Assembly (NCBI GenBank): GCA_022376925.1
Contig: JAIOJX010000005.1
Coordinates: 160,781,501-160,845,500 of the forward strand
From: Tragulus kanchil
Lineage: Eukaryota > Chordata > Mammalia > Artiodactyla > Tragulidae
Length of the DNA: 64,000 nucleotides
Direction of reading: 5' to 3'
Part shown: positions 44,729-55,587 of the stretch, piece after piece
How positions within the stretch are numbered: position 1 is the first letter of the stretch
Layout: each line of letters starts with the position of its first letter
Notes under the pieces: generated by a model
What the model saw: only the letters and a program-made list of their open reading frames with translations
The model's database searches: none
What the model was told of the DNA's origin: nothing
Program-made: the position numbers and the translations under genes

Positions 44729-46995
44729 TTTTGATAAGGTAAAAGCTTGGGAGAAGTTGGAGAGAAGGTAGGAAAAGGGAGCTTAAATCCTCTACTGGCC
44801 CTCCTTTGGTGCTTGGGTCACATAGTTGACTTGGTGTTCGTCACTGGGGACTCTGGGAGGGCAGTGTGGCCATGTCTAACCAAGCAGGCTTTGGGGACAT
44901 ACCCTTGGGTTTCAGTCCCAGCCATGCCTCATCCTTGCAGGGGACCTCGGGCAGGACGCTTTGTGTTGAAGAATCTGGATCCTCCTCATCTATGAAAGAG
45001 GGTGCTGACCCTCCAAGTACATTGAAGATGGAAGGAGGTAACATATGCAAAACATGTGTCATGGACTCCGGTTGTCAAGACAGTGAGAAAGAGGGAGGGC
45101 ACCTGTGCTTCCTTTTACAGGCGGGACAGGAAATCGGGACTGAGAGAGGTGGGGAGGACAGCTCAGGGCAAGAGGAGGAAGCTGAGTTGATCCTAAGTGA
45201 TGCCCCTGTGAGGAAGGAGTGGAGCTCCCCACTCTGCACGGTCCCCCTGGGCTCAGGACATGTATTTCTTAATGATGAAAGCGCAGAACGCTCAGTGGCG
45301 TGTGGTCTAGGAAACCTCTTACAAGCTGAGAGATGCTTGAAGATGGGCTTGCAAGCTTCAAGACCTTGCTGGCGGGGCTTATCAGGGAAGGCAGGGGTGA
45401 CTCTCTCCCCAGCAGGGCTGACGGCTCCCTCTCCTCCTGGGTGCCACCCTCACATATGGCTATTGTGCGTCTCTTCTGCAGCCACAAGCACCTGGAGGGC
45501 AAAGCAGAGGCTGATTCCCCTGTTGATGCCAAGTAGGTTGGCACAAGAGTCTCTCTGCAGTTGACAGGTGCGCAGAGGAGAAGCAACTGGGTGAATTTGT
45601 GAAGAACAAGTGTGGTCAGGAGAGTGGAGAGGGGAGACCCATGCTTCGTGCAGGGGCAGGGCCTGGTGGAAAGGTGACTGCTCCCAGGTGTGGGAGCAGG
45701 GACCAGGAACAGCTCCAGGGCCAGCCTGCCTTACCTGTATTGGTGTGTATTGTCCAACTTTTACCCTTTGGTCACCTGTGATGTGGGAAGCGCCTGTCTT
45801 CAAGTGCTTGAAGTGTCCTGGCCTGTCTCATTTGGAAAATGAGCACACTGAGCAATCTGACTTTTGATAAGGTAAAAGCTTGGGAGAAGTTGGAGAGAAG
45901 GTAGGAAAAGGGAGCTTAAATCCTCTACTGGCCCTCCTTTGGTGCTTGGGTCACATAGTTGACTTGGTGTTCGTCACTGGGGACTCTGGGAGGGCAGTGT
46001 GGCCATGTCTAACCAAGCAGGCTTTGGGGACATACCCTTGGGTTTCAGTCCCAGCCATGCCTCATCCTTGCAGGGGACCTCGGGCAGGACGCTTTGTGTT
46101 GAAGAATCTGGATCCTCCTCATCTATGAAAGAGGGTGCTGACCCTCCAAGTACATTGAAGATGGAAGGAGGTAACATATGCAAAACATGTGTCATGGACT
46201 CCGGTTGTCAAGACAGTGAGAAAGAGGAGGGCACCGGGGCTTCCTTTTACAGGCGGGACAGGAAATCGGGACTGAGAGAGGTGGGGAGGACAGCTCAGGG
46301 CAAGAGGAGGAAGCTGAGTTGATCCTAAGTGATGCCCCTGTGAGGAAGGAGTGGAGCTCCCCACTCTGCACGGTCCCCCTGGGCTCAGGACATGTATTTC
46401 TTAATGATGAAAGCGCAGAACGCTCAGTGGCGTGTGGTCTAGGAAACCTCTTACAAGCTGAGAGATGCTTGAAGATGGGCTTGCAAGCTTCAAGACCTTG
46501 CTGGCGGGGCTTATCAGGGAAGGCAGGGGTGACTCTCTCCCCAGCAGGGCTGACGGCTCCCTCTCCTCCTGGGTGCCACCCTCACATATGGCTATTGTGC
46601 GTCTCTTCTGCAGCCACAAGCACCTGGAGGGCAAAGCAGAGGCTGATTCCCCTGTTGATGCCAAGTAGGTTGGCACAAGAGTCTCTCTGCAGTTGACAGG
46701 TGCGCAGAGGAGAAGCAACTGGGTGAATTTGTGAAGAACAAGTGTGGTCAGGAGAGTGGAGAGGGGAGACCCATGCTTCGTGCAGGGGCAGGGCCTGGTG
46801 GAAAGGTGACTGCTCCCAGGTGTGGGAGCAGGGACCAGGAACAGCTCCAGGGCCAGCCTGCCTTACCTGTATTGGTGTGTATTGTCCAACTTTTACCCTT
46901 TGGTCACCTGTGATGTGGGAAGCGCCTGTCTTCAAGTGCTTGAAGTGTCCTGGCCTGTCTCATGATTTGGGAGAAAAAGTGAGCACACTCAGCAG
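44729..46995. repeat. Tandem direct duplication 14 (unit ~1,133)
   Basis: Copies about 44,729-45,861 and 45,862-46,995. Differences at gagggagggcacctgtgc against gaggagggcaccggggc, and a degraded last 30 bases of copy one. Confidence 0.95.
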
Positions 46996-47507
46996 CAAGG
47001 AACAAAAACTGCTGGAAGTCAGGGTGTAGAGATGTTAGAGTGGCAGCCAAGTCACAACTTACTCGTGGAGACTTAGTGTCGCTGTAGTACGGTAACTGCC
47101 ATCTGGATGCTGATAGATGCAGGGCAGTACTGAGCCTGGCCTCTGGGTGGCAGCATTGTGCGCTGTAGTCACGGATGGAGTCCTGGAAGTGAAAACGTGC
47201 TCTGAGTCAGGGTGAGTTGGGGCATCTGTAGTAGTCAGGACGCTCTGGATGCGAAGGAAAAAAGCCATCTGGTCAAGTTAGCCAAGAAGATTAGTTAGAA
47301 GGGTTGCTTGTCTAACATCACACAGCTGATGATTGGTGGAGCCTAAATGCACATGGATACTTGTCTGCCTTCAAGTTCATGCTCCTCTCAGCTTGGCCCA
47401 AGATACCAAGGTCCCAGGTGAGAGGAGGCTTTCTATTAGTTCCTGTAGCCTATGTGCTACGATATATCCCTGAGTGGCGTGCACACATCTCATTGCCTGT
47501 TGCTTCC

Positions 47508-47518
47508 TCTCTCTGCAG
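47508..47518 (+). other. Splice acceptor of the ZNF488 coding exon
   Basis: A pyrimidine-rich tract ending in ctctctgcag precedes the coding exon by about 150 bases. It is the best acceptor near the start codon and fits a non-coding upstream exon in the CpG island. Confidence 0.6.
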
Positions 47519-47667
47519 AGCCCTGCGGTCCAAGTGTGCCGGCCCAGGCACCAGGGGAGCCCTTCACTCTCACTACCCCTCCCCGGGCCAAGCCCTCCAG
47601 AATCCCCAGAGGCTGGCAGCTGCTGGAGTACCCACCCTGCTCAGCTGGCCCAGGCCCTGAGGTCCCC

Positions 47668-48642
47668 ATGGCTGCTGGGAAGGGAGCTCTGCGGAGCCCT
47701 TCGGCTGAAAACAGATGGCGGGTTAGTGAACCCGAGCAAGGCAGGGGCTGCAAGCCGGTGCTCCCGGAGAAAATAAACTGCCTGGGCTCTGCAGCCTCCC
47801 CAGGCTGCGGTGGGCAGGATGAGGCCTGTGCCAAGATGCTGCTGTCAGAGGTCCCGGACAAACTCGGGCTGGGAAAGCTGATACCCCGGAAAGCTTTCTG
47901 GGAACAGGGGCAGAGTGCCTTCACGGAAGTAGCTCGGCTCAAGACTAGGCTCGGTAGTGGGCAGTCCCAGGAGAAGGAACACAGCGGTCATGCAGGCCAG
48001 CCTGGCCCTCAGCAGCTGACCCTTGACATCCCCAGGGACCCAGCTGGGAGCACCTGCTTCTCCGTGTGGTCCAGTGGAGCCCGTAGGGAGCAGAGAAGTG
48101 CCTTCAGCAAGCCAGCCAGGAGTCCAGCAGGGAGACCGGGACCCGCTTCTGTCTTCCAGACAGACAGCCCTGCAGACGCCCTGGGAGAGCTGCTGGGACT
48201 CATCAGGACGGTTGATGTCGCTTGCTGGGGTCGACGTTCCAGCTCCACGCTTCTGGTGGGTGATTTCTGGAACCTGCAGACGGTGCCACCACATGCCCCT
48301 CTCTGCAGTACTTTCCTGGGTGCCCCTGCGCTGTGGCTCAAGCACGCTGTGGCCCAGGGCCCCACGCCCCTGGTGTCCTCCTCCACCACCTCTTGGGCCC
48401 TGCTGCCCCCCACGCTCACCTCCCTGGGCCTGTCCACCCAGAACTGGTGCGCCAAGTGCAGCCTGGCCTTCCGTCTGACCTCCGACCTGGTCTTCCACAT
48501 GAGGTCCCACCACAAGAAGGAACATGCGGGGCCTGACCTGCATCCGAAGAGGCTGCGAGAAGAGGCCCTCATGTGCCCCGTCTGCCACGAGTACTTCCGC
48601 GAGCGCCACCACCTCTCCCGGCACATGACGTCCCACAGTTAA
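47668..48642 (+). CDS. ZNF488: ZNF488, C2H2 zinc finger protein
   Basis: A 324-residue open frame from ATG (context ccccATGg) to TAA, in a single coding exon. It begins MAAGKGALRSPSAENRWRV and contains the block SLGLSTQNWCAKCSLAFRL that I recognise from ZNF488. Two C2H2 fingers close the protein: finger 1 at about residues 261-281 (CAKC, then HMRSH) and finger 2 at about 303-323 (CPVC, then HMTSH), each C-x2-C-x12-H-x3-H, separated by a basic linker. Family knowledge: ZNF488 is a nuclear regulator linked to oligodendrocyte differentiation, related to the PRDM8 zinc-finger region. A strong acceptor (tctctctgcag) ends at 47,518 and the frame stays open from it, so an N-terminal extension through an upstream exon cannot be excluded. 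The length is close to that of the human protein (about 340 residues). A second, frameshifted copy lacking the start follows downstream. Confidence 0.93.
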   Translation: MAAGKGALRSPSAENRWRVSEPEQGRGCKPVLPEKINCLGSAASPGCGGQDEACAKMLLSEVPDKLGLGKLIPRKAFWEQGQSAFTEVARLKTRLGSGQSQEKEHSGHAGQPGPQQLTLDIPRDPAGSTCFSVWSSGARREQRSAFSKPARSPAGRPGPASVFQTDSPADALGELLGLIRTVDVACWGRRSSSTLLVGDFWNLQTVPPHAPLCSTFLGAPALWLKHAVAQGPTPLVSSSTTSWALLPPTLTSLGLSTQNWCAKCSLAFRLTSDLVFHMRSHHKKEHAGPDLHPKRLREEALMCPVCHEYFRERHHLSRHMTSHS

Positions 48643-49894
48643 GAGGTGGCTTGGAACAAGTGCTGCCAGCGCTTGGCCGTGAAGCTGAGAGGGTTCATGA
48701 GGCCTTCCTCTGAAAAGGCTGGTCACAGTTGTCTGCAGGGCTCTCTCCTTGGGCATTTGAGGGGGAAGAACTCAGTCATAATCAGGAAAGACCACCCTGA
48801 GGTTTTAAGCAGGCCTTCCTGTGAAAAATAGAGTGGGAAAAGACTTCCGAGGGGCTGCAAGGGGAGAAAATAAACTGCCTGGGCTCTGCAGCCTCCCCAG
48901 GCTGCGGTGGGCAGGATGAGGCCTGTGCCAAGATGCTGCTGTCAGAGGTCCCGGACAAACTCGGGCTGGGAAAGCTGATACCCCGGAAAGCTTTCTGGGA
49001 ACAGGGGCAGAGTGCCTTCACGGAAGTAGCTCGGCTCAAGACTAGGCTCGGTAGTGGGCAGTCCCAGGAGAAGGAACACAGCGGTCATGCAGGCCAGCCT
49101 GGCCCTCAGCAGCTGACCCTTGACATCCCCAGGGACCCAGCTGGGAGCACCTGCTTCTCCGTGTGGTCCAGTGGAGCCCGTAGGGGAGCAGAGAAGTGCC
49201 TTCAGCAAGCCAGCCAGGAGTCCAGCAGGGAGACCGGGACCCGCTTCTGTCTTCCAGACAGACAGCCCTGCAGACGCCCTGGGAGAGCTGCTGGGACTCA
49301 TCAGGACGGTTGATGTCGCTTGCTGGGGTCGACGTTCCAGCTCCACGCTTCTGGTGGGTGATTTCTGGAACCTGCAGACGGTGCCACCACATGCCCCTCT
49401 CTGCAGTACTTTCCTGGGTGCCCCTGCGCTGTGGCTCAAGCACGCTGTGGCCCAGGGCCCCACGCCCCTGGTGTCCTCCTCCACCACCTCTTGGGCCCTG
49501 CTGCCCCCCACGCTCACCTCCCTGGGCCTGTCCACCCAGAACTGGTGCGCCAAGTGCAGCCTGGCCTTCCGTCTGACCTCCGACCTGGTCTTCCACATGA
49601 GGTCCCACCACAAGAAGGAACATGCGGGGCCTGACCTGCATCCGAAGAGGCTGCGAGAAGAGGCCCTCATGTGCCCCGTCTGCCACGAGTACTTCCGCGA
49701 GCGCCACCACCTCTCCCGGCACATGACGTCCCACAGTTAAGAGGTGGCTTGGAACAAGTGCTGCCAGCGCTTGGCCGTGAAGCTGAGAGGGTTCATGAGG
49801 CCTTCCTCTGAAAAGGCTGGTCACAGTTGTCTGCAGGGCTCTCTCCTTGGGCATTTGAGGGGGAAGAACTCAGTCATAATCAGGAAAGACCACC
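47767..49894. repeat. Tandem direct duplication 15 (unit ~1,097)
   Basis: Copies about 47,767-48,796 and 48,864-49,894, separated by 67 bases of corrupted ZNF488-like sequence. Duplicates most of the ZNF488 coding exon; one extra G in copy two. Confidence 0.95.
48864..49740 (+). pseudogene. Truncated, frameshifted second copy of the ZNF488 coding exon
   Basis: The ZNF488 sequence from codon ~34 to the stop is repeated 1,097 bases downstream. It lacks the start codon and first ~33 codons. One extra G in a G run (cgtaggggagc against cgtagggagc, near 49,183) shifts the frame, so the front part and the zinc-finger part are in different frames. The first copy agrees with the human reading around SEQRSAFSKP, so the extra G is the error. 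The lead-in (48,797-48,863) looks like corrupted upstream ZNF488 sequence. Most likely an assembly duplicate, otherwise a very recent partial duplication. Confidence 0.85.
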
Positions 49895-49919
49895 GGCCTT
49901 CATGATGTGTTTTAAAGGC

Positions 49920-49925
49920 AATAAA
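49920..49925 (+). terminator. Candidate polyadenylation signal for ZNF488
   Basis: An aataaa hexamer lies about 180 bases beyond the second copy of the ZNF488 stop codon, just past the duplicated unit. If the duplication is collapsed it becomes the first downstream signal of ZNF488. No cleavage-site evidence is visible. Confidence 0.35.
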
Positions 49926-50056
49926 GTTGTGAATTGATGCCCTTTGCTAAGCACAGGGTGTGGTGAAGAATCGGCACCTGACATTTTCTGGGGTGGGGGC
50001 TCTACTCCTGTGAGCACAACTTTTGCTCCACGTGGAAGCATGTCTGGCACACAGCT

Positions 50057-50260
50057 TGGGCTCTAGATGCAGACAGACCTGGACTGGAGTCCTAGCCTTT
50101 TCACGTTCTAGCCCTGCGCTTGGACAAACGGCTCTGAGTCTTGGCATGCTTATCTGTCAAATGGAGCTGGTGACACCTGGGGCTGAGGGGTGCTGTCAGG
50201 ATTGTGTGGGAAGATGTGTGGAACGTGGCCAGCATGTGCCTGTAGTGTCGTGACTGAGTA
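50057..50260 (+). mobile_element. MIR relic
   Basis: gcagacagacctggactgga, ggctctgagtcttggcatgc, ttatctgtcaaatggagc: sense MIR. Confidence 0.6.
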
Positions 50261-50604
50261 CAGGGTGTGGTTATCATGGTCCAGATACGGAATTTCAGGG
50301 GCAGGGCCCCTGTTTCTCAGTCGTGGGTCTGTGAGTCGGCTGGAATTGAGCTGGGTTTGGCTGATCTTGGTTCAGGGTTGTTTTTCCTCTCGGGACTGAG
50401 GGGCTGCCGCTTCACGCTCCTCTCATGCTGACACCAAGAGTACAGTAGGATAAGTCCAAATATACACGCATCTCAAGTCTCTGCTTGGGTCACTTCTGCT
50501 TGGCCAGTGCCAGTTAACGGCCAAGCCCGAAGTTAAGGAATGAAGCATGCTTGGGGTCAATGGGGAGGTCATGAATGAGGGTATAATCCTACAGAGGCCA
50601 GAGC

Positions 50605-52774
50605 GATTGGGACCAATAATTCAACCGTGGATCTTCACATTCTGAATGCATGCAAATGAGAGTATAAAGCAACACACACACACACACACACACACCCGTT
50701 AGTTCTCAGGATGCAAGCATGCAAACCTTAAGGCTTGCAGTATCATGAGGACTGGGAGAGTTCTGGGTTTATTATCTCATGCATGTTGAGCTTCAGTACC
50801 TATGGTGTTTATCCACATTTGTCCTTATTCCTCATAGTGAAAGCCTCAGGTCATAAACCCTGCTATAAGACAAGCCAGTTTGCATGAACACCGTTTGTTG
50901 AAATTTCTTTCGAATCAGTGCAGTGCTTTTGATTGGTTTCCACCTCACTTTCAAGGTTTATTCCTTTGACCAGCAGACCTTGGTTGCAGAGCTCAAGTTT
51001 GGGGGTGGGAAGGAACTGGTGAGGTCCTGGCCAGCATCCATCCATCTAAGCACAACCCTTCCCGCCAGACTCCACCTCTCTCCCTGTCCACGGCTGGCTC
51101 CCACCTTGCCCGAGGCACCTGCGTGCCTCCCTGCTCCACCCCTCTTTCCCACTCTCCCCACGTCCTGCCCACCCTCCCATCCACACTCTATGTATCCATT
51201 CATTTCTTGGCCTTCCTGGGCCAAGATTGTGTGCCAGGCCCCCGAGGGGGCACAGTGAGTTCGACCCATGGTCCTTGTTTAGGATGCGCCATGATCTGGG
51301 TGCGGCGTGACAGGTGCAGAACAGAGGCCTATGCTCGGGCGCTGGGTGCGTTGAGGGGCATGACCCCGTCAGACCTGTGGGTAGTGATGGCGGGTGCCCA
51401 GGAGGCCTTCTGAGGGGTGGGGGAGTGAGCTGAGCCACAGAGTCCGGCAAGAGCTGATGGTTTGGAAAGGGAGGGAAATGCTGGGGAGAAGGCGGGCCTG
51501 AGCTGTGGGTGTCTGAGGCTGCTGCATGGCCCAAGGGGGAGAACGGTGTGAGGACATGACCCTTGGAGGTGGAGAAGTAGGAAGTCATTGAAGGAAAGGA
51601 GTTTGGACCAGGGCCCTAGAGGGCTGGGTCCAAGAATCCCTTCTAGGGGACTTCTGCCTGCAGCAGGTAAAGTGGGCTGAAGGAGTGGAGATTGGGACCA
51701 ATAATTCAACCGTGGATCTTCACATTCTGAATGCATGCAAATGAGAGTATAAAGCAACACACACACACACACACACACCCGTTAGTTCTCAGGATGCAAG
51801 CATGCAAACCTTAAGGCTTGCAGTATCATGAGGACTGGGAGAGTTCTGGGTTTATTATCTCATGCATGTTGAGCTTCAGTACCTATGGTGTTTATCCACA
51901 TTTGTCCTTATTCCTCATAGTGAAAGCCTCAGGTCATAAACCCTGCTATAAGACAAGCCAGTTTGCATGAACACCGTTTGTTGAAATTTCTTTCGAATCA
52001 GTGCAGTGCTTTTGATTGGTTTCCACCTCACTTTCAAGGTTTATTCCTTTGACCAGCAGACCTTGGTTGCAGAGCTCAAGTTTGGGGGTGGGAAGGAACT
52101 GGTGAGGTCCTGGCCAGCATCCATCCATCTAAGCACAACCCTTCCCGCCAGACTCCACCTCTCTCCCTGTCCACGGCTGGCTCCCACCTTGCCCGAGGCA
52201 CCTGCGTGCCTCCCTGCTCCACCCCTCTTTCCCACTCTCCCCACGTCCTGCCCACCCTCCCATCCACACTCTATGTATCCATTCATTTCTTGGCCTTCCT
52301 GGGCCAAGATTGTGTGCCAGGCCCCCGAGGGGGCACAGTGAGTTCGACCCATGGTCCTTGTTTAGGATGCGCCATGATCTGGGTGCGGCGTGACAGGTGC
52401 AGAACAGAGGCCTATGCTCGGGCGCTGGGTGCGTTGAGGGGCATGACCCCGTCAGACCTGTGGGTAGTGATGGCGGGTGCCCAGGAGGCCTTCTGAGGGG
52501 TGGGGGAGTGAGCTGAGCCACAGAGTCCGGCAAGAGCTGATGGTTTGGAAAGGGAGGGAAATGCTGGGGAGAAGGCGGGCCTGAGCTGTGGGTGTCTGAG
52601 GCTGCTGCATGGCCCAAGGGGGAGAACGGTGTGAGGACATGACCCTTGGAGGTGGAGAAGTAGGAAGTCATTGAAGGAAAGGAGTTTGGACCAGGGCCCT
52701 AGAGGGCTGGGTCCAAGAATCCCTTCTAGGGGACTTCTGCCTGCAGCAGGTAAAGTGGGCTGAAGGAGTGGAGA
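50605..52774. repeat. Tandem direct duplication 16 (unit ~1,083-1,085)
   Basis: Copies about 50,605-51,689 and 51,690-52,774. They differ by one CA dinucleotide in the microsatellite. No coding sequence recognised. Confidence 0.95.
50671..50695. repeat. (CA)n microsatellite
   Basis: Short CA run. The duplicate at 51,756-51,778 is one dinucleotide shorter. Confidence 0.97.
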
Positions 52775-53044
52775 TGGACCCCCAAACAATGTCCTCTGCA
52801 TCTGGAAGAAAGGAGCGTTCCCCAGAGGCTTGACCAAGGAAGCATTTGTATAGAGAGGCTTGAAGACAGAAGCCCTTCAGGCCAGGCCTCTTCGGGAACT
52901 GCACGGAGCTAGAATTTGCCCATGCAGAGAGAGGCTCTGCCCAGAAGGAGGCCAAAGCTTTGGGGAGCCTCCCTTTCTTGCTGTCCTATGTGGGACAAGA
53001 AAGGGCACCTCCCAGGGTTGAAACCTGAGACTCCACATTATGCA

Positions 53045-53180
53045 CCAACATACATTATGTCATTTAATCCACATGGCATACCATGGAGATAGCTATTTTA
53101 CTGCAGAAGAAACTGAACTCCAAGAGGTCAACGACTTTCCCAAGACCATGGGGTTCTGGAGAAGCAGCACAGGGATAAGA
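53045..53180 (-). mobile_element. MIR relic
   Basis: tgtcatttaatccacatgg, gcagaagaaactgaactcca, gaggtcaacgactttcccaa: antisense MIR. Confidence 0.6.
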
Positions 53181-53394
53181 TCCCAGGACAGCCCTACTTG
53201 GCCTCACAGCCTTCCCAGGCTGCCACGTGTCTGCTTAGCCCAGCCGGGTCACATGGCGCTGTGGACAGTTGAAAAACTGGGATGGAGGACCAGGCATTGA
53301 CTTCCTGTCTAAAAATTCAGCTTGCATCCTGCCCTCCCCAACAGTTTCCATTGCCCTTCTCTTGAGCTGTTTACATTCTCTTGCATACTGTTTT

Positions 53395-53525
53395 TACTGA
53401 ATTACCTTGTGTATTGTGCCTCCCATCACTAGAATGTAAGTTCTGTAAGGAAGTTTTGCTGTTTTGCTCATTGCTGTGTCTCCAGCAGTTAGAATGATGT
53501 AGACCAGTAGCATATAGTCAACAGA
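53395..53525 (+). mobile_element. L2-like relic
   Basis: cactagaatgtaagttctgt, ttgctcattgctgtgtctcc and agcagttagaatgatgtag follow the conserved L2 3' end. Confidence 0.5.
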
Positions 53526-54751
53526 CCTTTGTGGACGGAGTGCATGGGATGTCTGGTGCTGACCTTACCCTGACAAACCAACTTTCCACAAGGGTTTTGA
53601 CATCTGGTAAACTGCATGCACAGCTGTCCTCCTCTGGCTTGTTGCTCCATAATTTCTTTGAAATCAGCTTGACAGGCATAAGTACACTATAATAAAACAA
53701 TAGAAATGTCGATGCGTTTCTAGTTCATCCCCTCTCTTCGTAGCACTTTACTGAGGTCCATCAAGAGCTGATGTGCAGACTGAGGCAGGGCAAGGGGTGG
53801 CGAGGTCAAGGCTAGGGCCCTGGAGGTGTCTTGACCAGTGGGTCCTCCCCGGCCCACCCCCGCTCCTCTGGGGAACTTGGCTGTGGTTACAGACAGAATG
53901 ATTACTAAGAGTGACCATGGTATTCATGCGCAAAACAGACATTGTGAGCAAAATTTAATAAAGTTCATTAATGTAATGGAGAAGCACAAGGAAACACATC
54001 TCCAACTCGACTTTTCTCAGATGGAGTTTATTTTGGTCAAAATTGATGTAGACGCAAGTTGCTTTGTTGCCATTCAAGTTGGCAGACTCCAAGGTGACTT
54101 ATGGAGGTGATGCCCTACAGTTTATTAATGTGGCAGCTCCTTCGTGTCACCAGGCTGGGTTCCCAAAGCCCCTGTGGCAGCTGAAGCCTGTCTTGTCCCT
54201 TTCCTCTCCTGCCCTTCCGTGTCTACCGGAGAGCAGTCACTTCTAATCATGATTTTGCTCACATGCTCTCTGCCACCTTCTCTCCTGGTTAAGCATTGGT
54301 GGGTGACGTTGCCACAAACCATCACATCAGCAGGTGTGGGTTTTGCTTCACCATGATGGGGTAAGGATTGCCACATTCTTTGAAGTTTCTATATCTAATT
54401 TAATCTGTTCTGCGCCCTTGTTGTATTCTGATAGTATAAGCAGTCTGTATTTTAAAAATCCCTCCTCTGTCTCTCCAGTTTACAAAAAGTTCCCCAGCGC
54501 CTCCCACCTAAGAATACTCTCCTAGCATCCAGCAGTGCCCCAGACTGTGCTGCTGTCTTTGCCTCTATCCTCCCACGTGCTCCGAAGCTTCTGCTTGGAT
54601 CTCAGCCCTGGTGGTTTTCTGGTAATGCCGTCATCAGGCAGGTGACACTGGAGCCACTGAGTCAATAAACAGGAAATCTTAACTTCCTTTTTGGACCATG
54701 GAAGGGAAAACATTTATAGTGGCTGGGAAAATAGCAAATTTTGTCTTCATA

Positions 54752-54955
54752 TGGGCTTCCCTGGTGGCTCAGTGGTAAAGAATCCGGCTGCCAAATAGGA
54801 GACGTGAGTTCAATGCCTAGGCCAGGAAGGTCCCCTGGAGTAGGAAATGGCAAGCCACTCCAGTATTCTTGCCAGGAAAATCCCAGAGGAGCCTGGCGGG
54901 CTACAGTCCATGGGGTCACAAAGAGTTGGACGCAATATAGAGGCTAAACAACAAA
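54752..54955 (+). mobile_element. Bov-tA type SINE
   Basis: gggcttccctggtggctcag through ggtcccctggagtagg to gagttggacgcaatatagagg. Confidence 0.9.
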
Positions 54956-55587
54956 GGACATCTTCATCTGTGATCTCCCAAGCAGCAGTTATTCAATTAA
55001 GATTTCTAAAAGTTCCCCCAGTGTGCTAATGAGGCTAAAATAAGACATTCTGAATTCACATCCATTTTAGTTCTCAATTTTAGCCAAGATTTGGTTTTCT
55101 TTCTATTTTTATCAGGAAGAGAAATAAGACCTTAACAAGACCAGGGTTCTAGATTTCTACTTCTGGTCGATTCCTGAATCTTAGACCAAGGAGTCTACTC
55201 ACATGACTACATAATTTGGTTAAAGAAAGTGAGTGAAGCCCATTGGGCTTGGGGGAGGGTGACAAGTGAAGAGGAGGTTGGGGAGGCCCTGACACCTCCT
55301 GGAGCCCCTGTGTTCTGGGCAAGGGCTCCTCAGCGCCATGCTGAGCACAGACCTCAAGAGAGGCCAGAAGTCAGGACTGTATATATAATTAGCTATCACT
55401 TATCCCGTTGTCTTTTAAAAACTGTTGGCAAAATGATAATGGGATTAAGGAAGCACAGTAGTGGCGGTGGCAGTGGGAAGGGCAGGAACCGCGAGCTGGA
55501 GATCCCTAGCTCAACTATGCTCTGTGAACTGACTGCGTGCTGGGCCTGGCCCTGCTAGCCTCTCAATACCACCCTATTCCTCTGGGC

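Larger units (their letters stand above)
43082..45079. repeat. Tandem direct duplication 13 (unit ~998)
   Basis: Copies about 43,082-44,080 and 44,081-45,079, the shortest unit. The junction lies in a GA-rich run (gtgagagacagag). Overlaps duplication 14, giving three copies of about 350 bases starting at 43,731. Confidence 0.95.

Noticed and set aside
44866..45564. A 232-codon plus-strand frame
   Set aside because: It crosses a MIR-like relic, differs between duplicate copies by frameshifts, and shows no recognisable family.
21247..47450. An annexin A8 gene, expected from the human neighbourhood
   Set aside because: No annexin exon was recognised on either strand; in this window ANTXRL is followed directly by non-coding sequence and ZNF488.
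47845..48756. Long minus-strand open frames (up to ~300 codons) opposite ZNF488
   Set aside because: They are antisense to a clearly recognised zinc-finger coding exon, have no domain features, and arise from its GC-rich codon use.
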